Shown: positions 43,681 through 52,444 of the stretch, in pieces
How the letters are laid out: each line of letters starts with the position of its first letter
Position numbering within the stretch: position 1 is the stretch's first letter
Source: DASXAI01 sp963798445
GTDB taxonomy: Bacteria > Actinomycetota > Acidimicrobiia > Acidimicrobiales > Ilumatobacteraceae
Length of the DNA: 64,000 nt
NCBI GenBank assembly: GCA_963798445.1
Contig: CAWCTH010000003.1
Span: forward strand, 1,054,001-1,118,000
Direction of reading: 5' to 3'
Program-made: the position numbers and the translations under genes
Notes under the pieces: generated by a model
What the model was told of the DNA's origin: nothing
The model's database searches: none
Seen by the model: the letters and a program-made list of their open reading frames with translations, nothing else

Positions 43681-44754
43681 ATGGAACGCTTCGGTCTCGT
43701 CGGCCTCCCGAACGCCGGGAAGTCATCCCTCTTCAATGCACTGACCAACGCCGGCGCGCTCGCCGCGCCGTACGCCTTCGCCACGAAGGAGCCGAACGTC
43801 GGCATGTCGAGGGTGCTGGACCATCGTCTCGACGCGCTCAGTGCCATGTCGAAGAGCAAGAACGTCGTCCATGCGACGGTGCAGGTCGTCGACATCGGTG
43901 GTCTGGTCGAGGGGGCGAGCAAGGGCGAGGGGTTGGGCAACCGGTTCCTGGGCGGCATCCGTGAGGTCGACGCCCTCGTGTTCGTGCTGCGGGCCTTCGC
44001 CGACGACGACGTGCCCGGCCCCGACGACCCGCTCGAGCACCTGCGCATCGTGGAGATCGAGCTGGCCCTGGCCGACCTCGAGACGGTGGAGGGGCGGCTG
44101 AACCGCACCCAGAAGGCGGCCCGGGCGGATCGCTCCCTGGCCGACGAGGCCGCCGCGCTCGATGCCGCCTACAGGGCGCTGAGCGACGGCACGCCGATCT
44201 ACCGGGCCGGGTTCGACGCCCACACGCGAGAGCTGCTCCAGTCCCACTACCTCCTCACCAACAAGCCGGTCCTCGCCGTCGTGAACGTGGGCGAGGATCA
44301 GCTCGATGAGATCGCCGCCCTCGAGGCGAAGGTGGCGGCCGAGTTGCCGGGCGCCGACGTGCTGGGCATGTGCGTGCAACTGGAGGCCGAGGCGATCCAA
44401 CTCGACGCCGAAGACCGCGCCGAGATGCTCGAGGCGCTCGGCATCGGTGAAGGCGCCCTCCCCCGGATGGTGCGCGCCGCGTACCACCTCCTCGGATTGC
44501 GCACGTTCTTCACGACCGGGGAGAAGGAGAGCCGGGCGTGGACGTTCCGCGCCGGGGCCAAGGCCCCCGAGTGCGCCGGCCGCATCCACACCGACATGCA
44601 GCGCGGCTTCATCCGGGCCGAGGTCATCCACTGGGACGAGCTGCTCGAGCTGGGGTCGTGGAACAAGGCCAAAGACGTCGGGAAGCTGCGGGTCGAGGGC
44701 AAGGACTACGAGGTCATCGACGGCGACGTGATGGAGATCCGCTTCAACGTGTAG
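43681..44754 (+). CDS. ychF: YchF/OLA1 family ATPase
   Basis: The 357-residue protein is YchF: G1 GLPNAGKSS (residues 7-15), G3 DIGGLVEGASKGEGLGN, a G4 site NVGED that replaces NKxD and favours ATP over GTP, a coiled coil, and a C-terminal TGS domain ending EGKDYEVIDGDVMEIRFNV. YchF binds the ribosome and is involved in oxidative-stress control and translation. Its length is normal. It is part of the conserved core section. Confidence 0.96.
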   Translation: MERFGLVGLPNAGKSSLFNALTNAGALAAPYAFATKEPNVGMSRVLDHRLDALSAMSKSKNVVHATVQVVDIGGLVEGASKGEGLGNRFLGGIREVDALVFVLRAFADDDVPGPDDPLEHLRIVEIELALADLETVEGRLNRTQKAARADRSLADEAAALDAAYRALSDGTPIYRAGFDAHTRELLQSHYLLTNKPVLAVVNVGEDQLDEIAALEAKVAAELPGADVLGMCVQLEAEAIQLDAEDRAEMLEALGIGEGALPRMVRAAYHLLGLRTFFTTGEKESRAWTFRAGAKAPECAGRIHTDMQRGFIRAEVIHWDELLELGSWNKAKDVGKLRVEGKDYEVIDGDVMEIRFNV

Positions 44755-45557
44755 TGGGCGTTCGCTGACCAGCGCCATAACGGCAAATCGTTCTGGACCT
44801 GGTCTTTTGCGTGTGTGCCTGTCCGTCGAGTTGGCCCGAGTCCGTGGAAACAGCGGACTTTTCGCGGACTCGAGGAACGGCTGACACCCGCGCCTGCCTA
44901 GGACGGTCGGGTCCCATCGATCGTCTGCCAGTCGCCCGGCGGCGGAAAGGAACAGATTTGGTGACGGCCCAGCCGGTTCGGCTCGCAAGGCCGGCCGGTA
45001 GCGGGGTGGAGCCTCTCCGGGCACCGTTTGGCCCGCTCAGGTTCGACCGCCAGCGTGTTGAGGCGCGCCGAGTCACGGCTCTTGGGCGCGGCCGCGGCAT
45101 GAGCTCGTCCTCGCAGCCATTCGACAACGGCACAAGGATTCTTACCTGTGATGGTTGCAGCGGCGGCCACACGCAACTCGGGCTGGGACCGCCGGCTGCG
45201 TTCAGGTGCACCGAATCGAAGCCGATCGCTCGGGCAACGGTGTGGTACTGGTCGGTATGGTCGGTGATGCCAACGACGTTGGCGGCTTGGGGGCCTTGGG
45301 CGGCGAGGCGGACCTCGGCACCAGTGTGGCTCTGGGAACGGCCAGGCCGCTTGGCGGCACAATTCACGACCAACGGCTGCGGTCGACGGTGACGGGCGGG
45401 GCGATCGAGCCCGAGCTGTGATCGGTGGCCGACTGGCTTCCACGATCTGACGTCAACGAAGGACCTTCGACTGTGTCGCCCAGGGTGAAATTGAGCACAT
45501 GCTGAGGAAGTGCCGGATTCGAGCGTGGCTAGGCCAACGGCGTCAGGAGCCGCGACG
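44755..45557. other. 800 bp without a supported gene
   Basis: Several long open frames exist on both strands, as expected at this GC content, but none has a conserved motif, good codon pattern or ribosome site. A central stretch (45090-45160) is less GC-rich. It might hold an RNA or a remnant; no hairpin with T-run was found by eye. The only clear signal is the AGGAG before arsA. Confidence 0.55.
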
Positions 45558-47321
45558 ATGAGCGGGGTCGAGCCGTTGCCGGCGCTCGATTGGACGAGTT
45601 GGGACACCCGCTTCCTGCTGTTCACCGGGAAGGGGGGTGTGGGCAAGACGACCATCGCCAGTGCGACCGCCGTTGCCCTCGCCGATGGCGGCCGAAGGGT
45701 GCTGCTCGTCAGCACTGACCCGGCGTCGAACCTGGCTGATGTGTACCAGACGACCACGAGCGACGAGCCACTCCCCGCCGCCGGCGTCGCCCGGCTCGAC
45801 CTGATGGATCTCGACCCGCAAGCGGCGGCCGACACCTACCGGAAACGCGTGCTCGCCCCCTACCGGGGCGTGCTCGCCGCGGCCGACGTCGCCGAACTCG
45901 AGGAGCAGCTGGCCGGAGCCTGCACTGTCGAGGTCGCGGCGTTCGATGCGTTCAGTCGCCTGCTCGCCGACCCAGCCGCGACCGCCCGCTACGACCACGT
46001 GATATTCGACACCGCACCGACCGGCCACACCCTCCGGCTGCTCGCACTGCCCGCCGCGTGGTCGCGGTACTTGGCGGCCACGCCAGAAGAGAACACTTGT
46101 CTGGGACCTCTTGCGGGCCTGCAAGGTCAGCGACCCGTCTACGAGCAGGCCGTCGCTGTGCTCACGGACCCGAGTGCCACCACGCTCGTGCTTGTCGCCC
46201 GCCCGGAACCGGCCGCGCTCGCCGAGGCCGGCCGCGCCGCGTCCGGGCTCCGCCATGCCGGCCTCAGCAACCAACGCCTCATCGTGAACGGCGTCCTGGC
46301 CGATCCCTTCAAGGGCGATGCCATCGCCGACTCCTACAGTCGTCGCCAACGGTCCGCCCTCGAGCACCTCCCCGATGCGCTGAGTCCTCTCCCTGCCGCC
46401 GCCGTCGCGTTGGCACCCTGCGACCTCGTCGGCGTCGACGCGCTGCGCCGACTCGCCCAGGGCGACATCGCGTTGCCGGTTGAGTCGATCGACGACATCA
46501 AGGTGATGGCACCCGTCGACGACATCGACGACCTCGTCGACCAGCTTGCCGCCGCCGGGCCCGGCGTCACCCTCGTCACCGGCAAAGGAGGCGTCGGCAA
46601 GACCAGCATCGCGGTGCGGATAGCCGCCGGTCTCGCACGACGAGCGCTCCCCGTCCGTCTTGCCACCACCGATCCCGCCGGGCGCCTTCCGACCCCCGGC
46701 GCCAGCGACCTCCCGGAGTCGGTCACCGTGAGCTACATCGACCCGGACTCCGAAACCGAGCGCTATGCCGCGCAACGGAGGCGCGGCGGCGAGGGCGACC
46801 AGAACGTGCTCGCCACCGGAGAGCTCCCGTCCCCGTGCACAACTGAGGTCGCCGTGTTCCAGGCGTTCCGGCGGCTCTTGAGCCTCGGCCGGACGCAGCA
46901 TGTTGTCATCGACACCGCCGCAACCGGTCACACCCTGCTCCTCCTCGACGTCACGAACGCCTTTCATCGCCAGGTCATGCGGGACGCTCCGAACATTCCC
47001 GGCCATCTCACCACACCGCTGATGCGCCTCCAGGATCCCCGCTACTGCCGTGTGGTGCTCGTCGCCTTGCCTGAGACCACCCCCGTCGCCGAAGCCGCCG
47101 ACTTCCAAGCCGACCTTCGCCGCGCCGGCATCGAGCCGTTCGGCTGGGTCCTCAATGCCAGCCTCGCCGCCTCACGTACCGCCGACCCAGTGCTCCGGGC
47201 CCGGGCCCGGCTCGAACTGCCGCACATCGCGCTGGTCACCCACGACCTTGCCAGGCGCGTCTGGCTCGCCCCGTGGGATCCCGCCCTCGCCGAACATGAC
47301 AGGGCCGTCTGGTCGACCTAG
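45558..47321 (+). CDS. arsA: ArsA arsenite-activated ATPase (two-domain)
   Basis: The 587-residue protein contains two P-loop domains: GKGGVGKTT (24-32) and GKGGVGKTS (about 344), each with a DTAxTGHTL signature. The three Cys that bind As(III)/Sb(III) in ArsA are in place: GACTVEV (Cys 122), ENTCLG (Cys 181) and SPCTTEV (Cys 427). ATG 45558 has AGGAG upstream. ArsA drives the ArsB efflux pump and receives arsenite from ArsD; no arsR, arsD, arsB or acr3 gene lies nearby, so this copy is an orphan and its partners must be elsewhere or lost. Confidence 0.9.
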   Translation: MSGVEPLPALDWTSWDTRFLLFTGKGGVGKTTIASATAVALADGGRRVLLVSTDPASNLADVYQTTTSDEPLPAAGVARLDLMDLDPQAAADTYRKRVLAPYRGVLAAADVAELEEQLAGACTVEVAAFDAFSRLLADPAATARYDHVIFDTAPTGHTLRLLALPAAWSRYLAATPEENTCLGPLAGLQGQRPVYEQAVAVLTDPSATTLVLVARPEPAALAEAGRAASGLRHAGLSNQRLIVNGVLADPFKGDAIADSYSRRQRSALEHLPDALSPLPAAAVALAPCDLVGVDALRRLAQGDIALPVESIDDIKVMAPVDDIDDLVDQLAAAGPGVTLVTGKGGVGKTSIAVRIAAGLARRALPVRLATTDPAGRLPTPGASDLPESVTVSYIDPDSETERYAAQRRRGGEGDQNVLATGELPSPCTTEVAVFQAFRRLLSLGRTQHVVIDTAATGHTLLLLDVTNAFHRQVMRDAPNIPGHLTTPLMRLQDPRYCRVVLVALPETTPVAEAADFQADLRRAGIEPFGWVLNASLAASRTADPVLRARARLELPHIALVTHDLARRVWLAPWDPALAEHDRAVWST

Positions 47322-47475
47322 CGGCTAGGCGATCTGCGCGGTGCCGATCGCAGGGTCGAGGGCCTGTTCGGCTCGAGGCAGGCGGAGTTGGCGCAACACT
47401 CACGACGCTTCAGCGCGCCGCTCACGCACTTGGCCTCACGCTCATTGCCAAGTTCTCAGCGGGCGACTGACGGGA

Positions 47476-47862
47476 TCAGGTTTCGAGTCGAGCCTCAGCC
47501 GCCGAGACGAGCTGGCGAGCCCATCGGACGCAACTCGCAGCGTAGGCCGTGCTGACGTCGACGCTCTCGTAGCCCGCCTGGGTCTTGCGATCGAGCGCCC
47601 GCTTGAGCGCCGTTGCCGAGCTGGCGTCGACCTGGCGCAGCAGATCAACGGCTGACACGTGGTTGTTGTCGCTCGACCGCTCGGCGAGCGCGTGACACGT
47701 GATCGCGTCCGCTGCCGCGATGGCTGCGTGGATCGCGCACGTCGCGACGACGTCAGGCGCGTCAAGCAGTTCCGCCGCTTCGAGGAACTGGCGCGCGTCG
47801 ACGAGACGCTGCCGCGCCTGCTGCACGTCGCACGGCTTGCGGGCGCCCTTGCCCCGACTCAT
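47476..47862 (-). CDS. HEPN domain toxin
   Basis: The 128-residue protein is an all-helical HEPN protein: CDVQQARQRLVDARQFLEAA, CAIHAAIAAADAITCHALAE and RSSDNNH, the last fitting the catalytic Rx4-6H motif. HEPN toxins are RNases. Its ATG overlaps the stop of the nucleotidyltransferase gene (ATGA), the standard order of MNT-HEPN type VII toxin-antitoxin pairs, in which MNT adds AMP to HEPN and silences it. Confidence 0.83.
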   Translation of the reverse strand: MSRGKGARKPCDVQQARQRLVDARQFLEAAELLDAPDVVATCAIHAAIAAADAITCHALAERSSDNNHVSAVDLLRQVDASSATALKRALDRKTQAGYESVDVSTAYAASCVRWARQLVSAAEARLET

Positions 47863-48464
47863 CGTTGACGCCCCAGCAATGAAGCAGTGCCACCGGCCAG
47901 AGCGATCCCGTCCAGCCGGATCTGCTCGACAAGTGGGTTCTTGGCTCGAACGAGCTTGCGCCACGACGATGGCGAGTGCTCGACAAGCTGCAAGTCGTTG
48001 CCGGTCCAGGCGCGAACGTCGGCTTCGAGACGCGACAGACGCTCGTGTAGGTCCTGTGACTGGAGGTCGTCGGCGACGATCAGCAAGTCCACGTCCGAGT
48101 CATTGTCGGCGTCACCGCGAGCCACGGACCCGAAGAGCCAGGCACCATGAAGGTCGGGCCACACCGACAGCCGCTCGCGCAGTCGCCGGATCAGCTCACC
48201 GCGCAGACCCGCTAGAGCGAGCACCGGCCCAGCCGCTAGGTGGTTCCGGTTCAGCAGAACCATCGACGATCGGCCGGCGACCGTCTCGCTTACAAGTCCA
48301 CTGTGGATGAGCTCCTCGATGACGGCGCTGGCGTTACCGGGAGCTACACCGGCAGCAGCAGCGAGCTGCCGTCGAGTGACGGGCTGTTCGAGCCTGGCCA
48401 GTGCCTGAAGCAGCGCTCCGCGGACGGCGGGTGCAACGTCGAGAACGGGTGAGCCCAGATCCAT
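47859..48464 (-). CDS. MNT nucleotidyltransferase antitoxin with winged HTH
   Basis: The 201-residue protein has an N-terminal winged HTH (ALARLEQPVTRRQLAAAAGV) and a minimal nucleotidyltransferase domain with the exact GSx10DxD motif (GSVARGDADNDSDVD). It is the antitoxin of the HEPN pair and could also bind the operator through its HTH. It precedes the HEPN gene with a 4-bp overlap. A palindrome lies 34 bp upstream of its start. Confidence 0.86.
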   Translation of the reverse strand: MDLGSPVLDVAPAVRGALLQALARLEQPVTRRQLAAAAGVAPGNASAVIEELIHSGLVSETVAGRSSMVLLNRNHLAAGPVLALAGLRGELIRRLRERLSVWPDLHGAWLFGSVARGDADNDSDVDLLIVADDLQSQDLHERLSRLEADVRAWTGNDLQLVEHSPSSWRKLVRAKNPLVEQIRLDGIALAGGTASLLGRQR

Positions 48465-48497
48465 TCCGCCATGCTACTCCGTCGATGATCGGAAATA

Positions 48498-48511
48498 AGA
48501 TCATATGATCT
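48498..48511. promoter_or_regulatory. AT-rich palindrome upstream of MNT-HEPN
   Basis: AGATCATATGATCT is a perfect 14-bp palindrome in an AT-rich island, and a second AGATCATA half follows 20 bp further on at 48518. The position, just upstream of the MNT start and just past the stop of the next minus-strand gene, fits an autoregulatory operator for the HTH of the antitoxin. Confidence 0.6.
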
Positions 48512-48520
48512 GAAAGTAGA

Positions 48521-49235
48521 TCATAACTGGGTGGCGCCGAGCTCCTCGGCGTCGAGCCGGCCTTCTGCCTCTGGATGGGAAGCCTTCCACTCCTCCCACA
48601 TCTCGAACCAGCCGAACAGGTCTCTCGTCGCCTGGCGCATCGCGCCAATCAACTCCTCGAAAACGAAACCGGGATCTCCTCAATGGGCAGCGGGATGCCA
48701 CCGAGGATGGAGCTTCCACCATCTCGCTCCTTCAAGCGGCTCGCGTTGAACACATGCCGACTCGAGAGATGCACCCACTCATTGGATGCCTCGTAGACGT
48801 CGGGGAGCCACGGAACAGCCTTCCTGCGCGCTTCACCAGCTCGGCATCCGTGAGGCGCTGTCTGGGATCATCGCAAGCCTGCATGCGATTGAGTTGGCCT
48901 CCATCGATGAGCTTCAGGACGAGCTCTTGTCCACCCTCGGCCTCCAGGATGTAGGACGTTCGTACGAGGTTCTCGATCTGTAACCTCACAATCGGCGCGG
49001 CGACCGTGACATTCCAACTGTCGAACGCCTGAAGGAAGCCTTCGACGAGGTGATACGAGCGCTGCGCGACACCCAGCACCCAGCGGTCCATCGTGAAGAG
49101 ACACCCGCCCGATCCGACGAAGCGCGTCGCAAGTGGCACGTGATGGTCGAGCAGTTGCGCGAGACCGATTCGTGGTCGCGCCAACTCGTTCGGATAGCGC
49201 TCAAAGGGCGCGATCGATCGAGGGATGAATGCCAT
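48521..49235 (-). pseudogene. DUF5677/HEPN-like protein with two frame breaks
   Basis: Three minus-strand frames together give one helical protein of about 235 residues. The first (from ATG 49235) has YHLVEGFLQAFDSWNVTVAA and PIVRLQIENLVRTSYILEAE; the second has AVPWLPDVYEASNEWVHLSS and RHVFNASRLKERDG; the third has FEELIGAMRQATRDLFGWFE and MWEEWKASHPEAEGR. The breaks lie near 48835 and 48655. The pattern of long helices with a conserved Asn-Glu-Trp-His region resembles abortive-infection or DUF5677-type proteins, but the family call is tentative. Confidence 0.6.
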
Positions 49236-49356
49236 ACACACCAAGTCTCACACGCGCCTACCAGACAGCTGCTTTTTTCTGCGAACTCGGCCACGCGACC
49301 GAACTGCAGCGTCGCAGGTCAGAGGCCACAAATCGGACGTGCTCCTACGTTCCGCT

Positions 49357-49497
49357 TCAACGTGTCGCAGGGCTTTCGCGATCTGCGGCGTTTCGGCCGG
49401 AGTGCCTCTCGTCAACGATGTGCACGTCCATGATCTCGCCGGTCTCGATCTCCAGCTCCACCTCGATGCGCACTCGATACGTCACGTACACAACCAT
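49357..49497 (-). CDS. Small protein of unknown function (46 aa)
   Basis: From ATG 49497 the frame encodes a beta-rich peptide (VVYVTYRVRIEVELEIETGE followed by IMDVHIVDERHSG). AAGGAGG lies 9 nt upstream, which supports translation. The frame continues upstream to 49581, but the ribosome site favours the inner start. It is divergent from the ATPase gene; the 23-bp repeats lie between them. No family is recognised. Confidence 0.5.
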   Translation of the reverse strand: MVVYVTYRVRIEVELEIETGEIMDVHIVDERHSGRNAADRESPATR

Positions 49498-49558
49498 CAC
49501 GGCCTCCTTGTCTGTCGACGTCAAGCCTCGCTCGAGGGTGCCACAGCGACCTGGGGGC

Positions 49559-49650
49559 GGGACGATCGTGAAATCAGACATGGGACGATCATGTAAAGAG
49601 TGTTGGGACGATCATGCAGGTTGAAGCGGGACGATTCGTCGGTTTGAGCT
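49559..49650. repeat. Four direct repeats at exact 23-bp spacing (iteron-like)
   Basis: GGGACGATC occurs at 49559, 49582 and 49605, and GGGACGATT at 49628; every start is 23 bp from the last. Units 2 and 3 share GGGACGATCATG. The rest of each unit is not conserved. The array lies between a divergent small gene and the DUF4143-type ATPase start at 49683, so it is a likely multi-site operator or origin-like element. Confidence 0.75.
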
Positions 49651-49682
49651 AGGGTCAAAGCGGGATCCCGACGATCGAGCAC

Positions 49683-50946
49683 GTGGAACGGTGGGCCGAT
49701 CCGTTCATCGATCGCCTGCTCGACGAAGAGCCGGCGATCCTGCTCGAAGGCCCCCGAGGATCCGGCAAGTCCACGCTGCTCCGCTCGATCGCCCATCGAC
49801 GGAACGCGCTCGTGCTCGACTTCGACGATGACAGCGTGCTCCAGCTCGTTCGTGAGGACGTCGGTTTCGCGCTCGGCATCGCCTGGGCTCGTGGCGATCG
49901 ACGAGTTCCATCGCGCCCCGGAGGTGCTCTCCTACGTCAAGCGCGTTGTCGACCGCCAAGGCGGGGCGGCCCGGTTCCTGCTCGCAGGGTCGGTGAGCTC
50001 GTTCCTGTTGCCGCCTGGGACCGAGACGCTCACCGGTCGAGCACATCGGCTCTCGCTCATGCCGCTCGCCGCGGCCGAGATCTTCGGTGCGAAGCATCGG
50101 TGGTTGGCCGAACTGCTTGCCGCAGGCGAGCCGCGCAACTTCCGCACGACGCTCGAACGGAGCGACGTCTTCGAGGTGGTGGTGGCAGGTGGCTACCCGG
50201 CGGCCCTCCGGCGTGCGACCCCGGCGCAACGAACCCGCTGGTTCGCGAGCTACCTGGTGACCGTGGCCGATCGAGACCTGCCCGACCTCATCGACGTTCG
50301 CCACTCGGGGGCGCTGTCACGGCTCTACCGGCTCATCGCCCAACGAACCTCGTCGACGGTGGTCAACACCGAGCTGTCACAGGCGCTCGACGTCGCCCAG
50401 CCGACAGCGTCCTCGTACCGAAGACTGTTGGAGCGCCTGTACCTGACGACCGAGCTGCCGGGATGGACCGTCGGCGTCTCGGCCAAGACAGGGCACCGAG
50501 CGAAGGTCCACGTCACCGACACCGGGCTCGCCGCCGGCGTCCTGTCGCTCTCGGCGCAACGCCTGGCCACCGCTGCGATGGGCGGTGCGTTCCTTGAATC
50601 GTTCGTGGTCGCCGAACTGACGCGGCAGGCGACCACCATCGACGAAGCGCTCACGTTCGCCCACTTCCGCGATCGCTCGGGAGTCGAGGTCGACGTCATC
50701 GTCGAACGGCCCGACGGCAGTGTGGTGGCCGTCGAGGTGAAGTCCGCCCGAACTGTGAACCAGCGCGACGCCAGTGGCCTGACGTTCCTCCGGGATCGGC
50801 TCGCCGATCGGTTCCAGTGCGGCATCCTGTTCCACACAGGTCCGCTCTCCGCACGCCTGGGCGAGCGGGTGTGGGCGGTCCCGGTCGGCGCGCTGTGGGA
50901 CGGGGTCTCCAGGCCCAAGGATTCGTTGGAGGATGGCAGGTTGTGA
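49683..50946 (+). pseudogene. DUF4143-type AAA ATPase with one frame break
   Basis: The first frame (GTG 49683) has AILLEGPRGSGKSTLLRSIA (Walker A) and ends its homology at VREDVGFALG. From about 49890 a second frame continues with GLVAIDEFHRAPEVLSYVKR (Walker B), FLLAGSVSSF, SYLVTVADRDLPDL and the C-terminal DUF4143/PD-(D/E)XK-like end (DRSGVEVDVIVERPDGSVV and AVEVKSARTV). The full protein would have about 420 residues. These ATPases are common in accessory regions and their role is unclear. The break near 49885 is a single base, so either a mutation or an assembly error. Confidence 0.8.
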
Positions 50947-50950
50947 GGAT

Positions 50951-51176
50951 CTCCGAAGGGGCTGCTGGAGCTCACGTGGATGGGCAAGGACATGGCGCTC
51001 ATTCCGACCGCGGCAAATACGACTACGAGTGCGTCGACCCCGCCGACCCCCGGGCCTGCGAGGTCAAGAGCATTGAGATGGTGACGACCGTCGGCGTGAT
51101 AGCCGGTACAACGAGCGCCAGCGAGAACCTCCTCATCGTCGGGGACTGCGGCGACGCCGTGCGCTCGCTCGGCTAG
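50951..51176 (+). pseudogene. N-terminal fragment of a type III-like DNA methyltransferase
   Basis: One frame gives GLLELTWMGKDMALIPTA; the next gives GKYDYECVDPADPRACEVKS followed by IEMVTTVGVIAGTTSASENL and LIVGDCGDAVRSLG, then TAG. This is the start of Mod-type or other site-specific DNA methyltransferases (ELTWxGKD ... NLLIxGD) and breaks off before the catalytic motifs. It has a frame break near 51015. Confidence 0.65.
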
Positions 51177-51640
51177 TGGGTCCTCCCGCCGAAGCCCCTG
51201 CGTGCCCGTACCGGAAGGTCGTCGGACACCTCCTCGTCGAGATCGTCGGCGGTGGTGACCACGTAGCTCATTGAGGCGAATACGCTCTCGGGCGAGAGCA
51301 TGGCGACGGGAAGGCTGTAGCGGTACCACATGGTGGCGCTGCTGGCGTCGAGGGCCGCCGCGCCTATTGGAACGTTCCAGTTCATCGCCGCCAGGTTCGT
51401 GGCCGCCACGGCCGGGATGGCCTCCACGTCGACCTCCTGGGCGAGCCCGGCACGGAGTCGACCATCAGGCCGAGCCGGTCATGGGTGAACACCTCGATGA
51501 CGAGCACCGTGGTGCCGTACGCCACCTCGAACCAGCCCGAGCGCTCGTCGTAGGGTGTATTCGATCTCGTTCTGGGTCAGCACGTCGGCGACCATCTGCT
51601 TTGCGTCGTCGATCGACTCCGGTCCCGAGAGCAGGGCGGT
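51173..51640 (-). pseudogene. YbjN/T3SS-chaperone-like protein with two frame breaks
   Basis: Three frames give a single YbjN-like chain: IDDAKQMVADVLTQNEIEYT, then DERSGWFEVAYGTTVLVIEV and FTHDRLGLMVDSVPG, then EVDVEAIPAVAATNLAAMNW, NVPIGAAALD, WYRYSLPVAML and VVTTADDLDEEVSDDL. The breaks are near 51552 and 51450. It runs in frame out of the DUF4062 fragment, which points to a deletion fusion. Confidence 0.6.
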
Positions 51641-51964
51641 GGCAGCGTCGAGCGTGAGCCTGTGCTGGCCTTTCTCCCACCGGTTCAGTGAGCTGAGCAC
51701 CTGGCGCGAGAGGTGGTCGGGATTGGTGAACGTCGTGCGCACGAGCTCGGCGTCGATGCGGGCCTTGAAGGCATTGAGCTGCTCGGCCCCCTGCCCCTCC
51801 TCCTTGTACTCGGTCGGCCACTCGAACGTTTCGTCGACCACGAAGCAGAAACACGGCTTGCCCAACCTGCGGGCTTCTTCGAACTCCTGCCCGGTGATCG
51901 AGATCGGCGACTCCTCGGGCATGAAGCCGTAGCGCCACGCAGACTCCCACGGGCTGAGGACCAC
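51641..51964 (-). pseudogene. DUF4062 domain fragment
   Basis: The sequence AWRYGFMPEESPISITGQEF, EEARRLGKPCFCFVVDETFE and DAELVRTTFTNPDHLSRQVL matches DUF4062 (TIR-like N-terminal domain of some NTPase proteins). The beginning and everything after LSSLNRWEKG are missing, and the frame continues into the YbjN-like remnant. Confidence 0.65.
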
Positions 51965-52116
51965 CCCGTCGAAGGCACACGTCGACCACCGAGCCGGGAC
52001 GACCAGGCATTGGCCCGCCGGACGGGTTGAACCCGTACCGTCAGCCCACCGGCCGCGCGCTGTACTCGCATCACCGCCAAGGGCACCGTCAGCGACCTCG
52101 TCGCCGGACAGCGGCG

Positions 52117-52420
52117 GTGATCGCCTACTTCGACACCTCCGCAGTGATCCCGCTGGTCATCGGCGAGCCCTCGTCGGCGACCTGCGCCCGAATGTGGAAT
52201 GAAGCCGTCCGCAGCATCAGCGTCCGCCTGCTCTGCCCGGAGGCGCGTGCCGCGCTCACCCGAGCTGAGCGGATGGGGCGAGTCACCAGGCGCCAGCATG
52301 CGGCAGCCCTCGTAGAGCTCGACGCGATCGTCACTGAGATCGACCACGTCGAGATCACCGCCGAGCCGGCCCGCAACGCAGGTGACCTTGCCCGAGAGCT
52401 GCCGAGGAAATCTATTCGCA
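52117..52420 (+). pseudogene. PIN domain toxin fragment with Phd antitoxin tail upstream
   Basis: From GTG 52117 the frame encodes a PIN domain start (IAYFDTSAVIPLVIGEPSSA, with the first catalytic Asp, and CPEARAALTRAERMG with the Glu). It ends at about 52420, before the later acidic residues, and runs into TetR sequence in another frame. Just upstream another frame ends RITAKGTVSDLVAGQRR with a TGA overlapping the GTG, the tail of a Phd/YefM-like antitoxin. Both genes are truncated. Confidence 0.65.
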
Positions 52421-52444
52421 GTGACCACAAAGGTCAGGACTGTG

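Noticed and set aside
44811..45392. 193-codon plus-strand ORF before arsA
   Set aside because: No motif, poor codon pattern, and overlapping frames of similar length on the other strand.
45155..45421. Gly/Val-rich plus-strand ORF
   Set aside because: The composition looks like an opposite-strand shadow and no gene on either strand could be confirmed.
49559..49650. CRISPR array
   Set aside because: Only 8-12 bp of each 23-bp unit is conserved, there are no constant-length unique spacers, and no cas genes are near.
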